From assembly GCF_000417875.1 (NCBI RefSeq), contig NW_006920878.1, forward strand, positions 421,279-485,278: 64,000 nucleotides of DNA. The letters run 5' to 3'. Source of the DNA: Pseudozyma flocculosa PF-1. Taxonomy: Eukaryota; Basidiomycota; Ustilaginomycetes; Ustilaginales; Ustilaginaceae. Numbering within the stretch: the first letter of the stretch is position 1; each line of letters begins with the position of its first letter. Shown piece by piece: positions 63,890 through 64,000 of this stretch. The notes below the pieces were generated by a model. The model saw nothing but the letters and a program-made list of their open reading frames with translations. It was not told the DNA's origin and made no database searches. Both the position numbers and the translations under genes were made by a program.

Positions 63890-64000
63890 GGCATGCGACT
63901 GCGATGTTGAAATTACGTGCAAATGAACCCGAGGTGGCCAACAAGCAGGCCGGGGTCGGCGAGTTGACCCAAATTCGAGTCTCTGCTCTGGAGCCCAAAT

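Larger units (their letters stand above)
61537..64000. other. Gene-free right end with repeats
   Basis: No gene is supported upstream of the disordered-protein gene. The block from about 62560 on contains the 66-bp tandem array, the inverted repeat and several short palindromes listed separately. It reads like repetitive, possibly subtelomeric or foldback-element-derived DNA. Confidence 0.5.

Overview
The window looks like nuclear DNA of a basidiomycete fungus, most likely a smut-type yeast or fungus (Ustilaginomycotina). The basis is the very high GC content, compact genes every 2-3 kb, pyrimidine-rich leaders before start codons, short introns with GTGAGT/GTAAGC donors, CTGAC or CTAAC branch sites and CAG acceptors, and a set of fungal housekeeping genes (GET1, RRB1, NOP7, SEC21, TFB3, RPS28, a RAD5/HLTF-like helicase). 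Species-level placement is not possible by eye. I resolve 23 protein-coding genes, 11 of them on the minus strand. I see no tRNA or rRNA genes, no CRISPR array and no intact transposon.

Layout. 0-14 kb: TFB3/MAT1 (-), a GPI-anchored wall-type protein (+), a BCL7-like chromatin protein (+), an RCC1-repeat protein (-), a mitochondrial acyl-CoA dehydrogenase with a 27-nt exon (+), and NOP7/pescadillo (+). 14-31 kb: a 1665-residue PX-associated (PXB/DUF3818) protein without a visible PX domain (+), GET1 (+), a ZIP9-like zinc transporter (-), RRB1/GRWD1 (+), a small unrecognised spliced gene in an AT-richer island (-), and a mitochondrial PPR-like protein (+). 31-45 kb: the RAD5/HLTF-like helicase-ubiquitin ligase (+), an M20 amidohydrolase (-), a tail-anchored heme oxygenase (-), and a Bin3/MePCE-type RNA methyltransferase (-). 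46-62 kb: an R3HCC1-like RRM protein (+), a small single-span membrane protein (-), a polyQ bZIP factor (-), gamma-COP (+), a UPF0303/haem-degrading-like protein (+), RPS28 (-), and a disordered protein of unknown function (-). 62-64 kb: no genes; a 66-bp tandem repeat, a 60-bp inverted repeat about 90% identical, and several short palindromic repeats, so this end is repeat-derived or subtelomere-like.

The genes do not form a cluster. Ribosome biogenesis and translation (NOP7, RRB1, RPS28) and membrane traffic or insertion (GET1, gamma-COP, PXB protein) recur, as expected from an ordinary chromosome arm. No obvious new multi-gene system is present. The best leads are non-coding or structural: AGGCC/GGCCTGGC-rich islands upstream of at least six start codons, a 30-bp perfect palindrome at 48618-48647, the repeat block at the right end, and two small spliced genes that have no recognised family.
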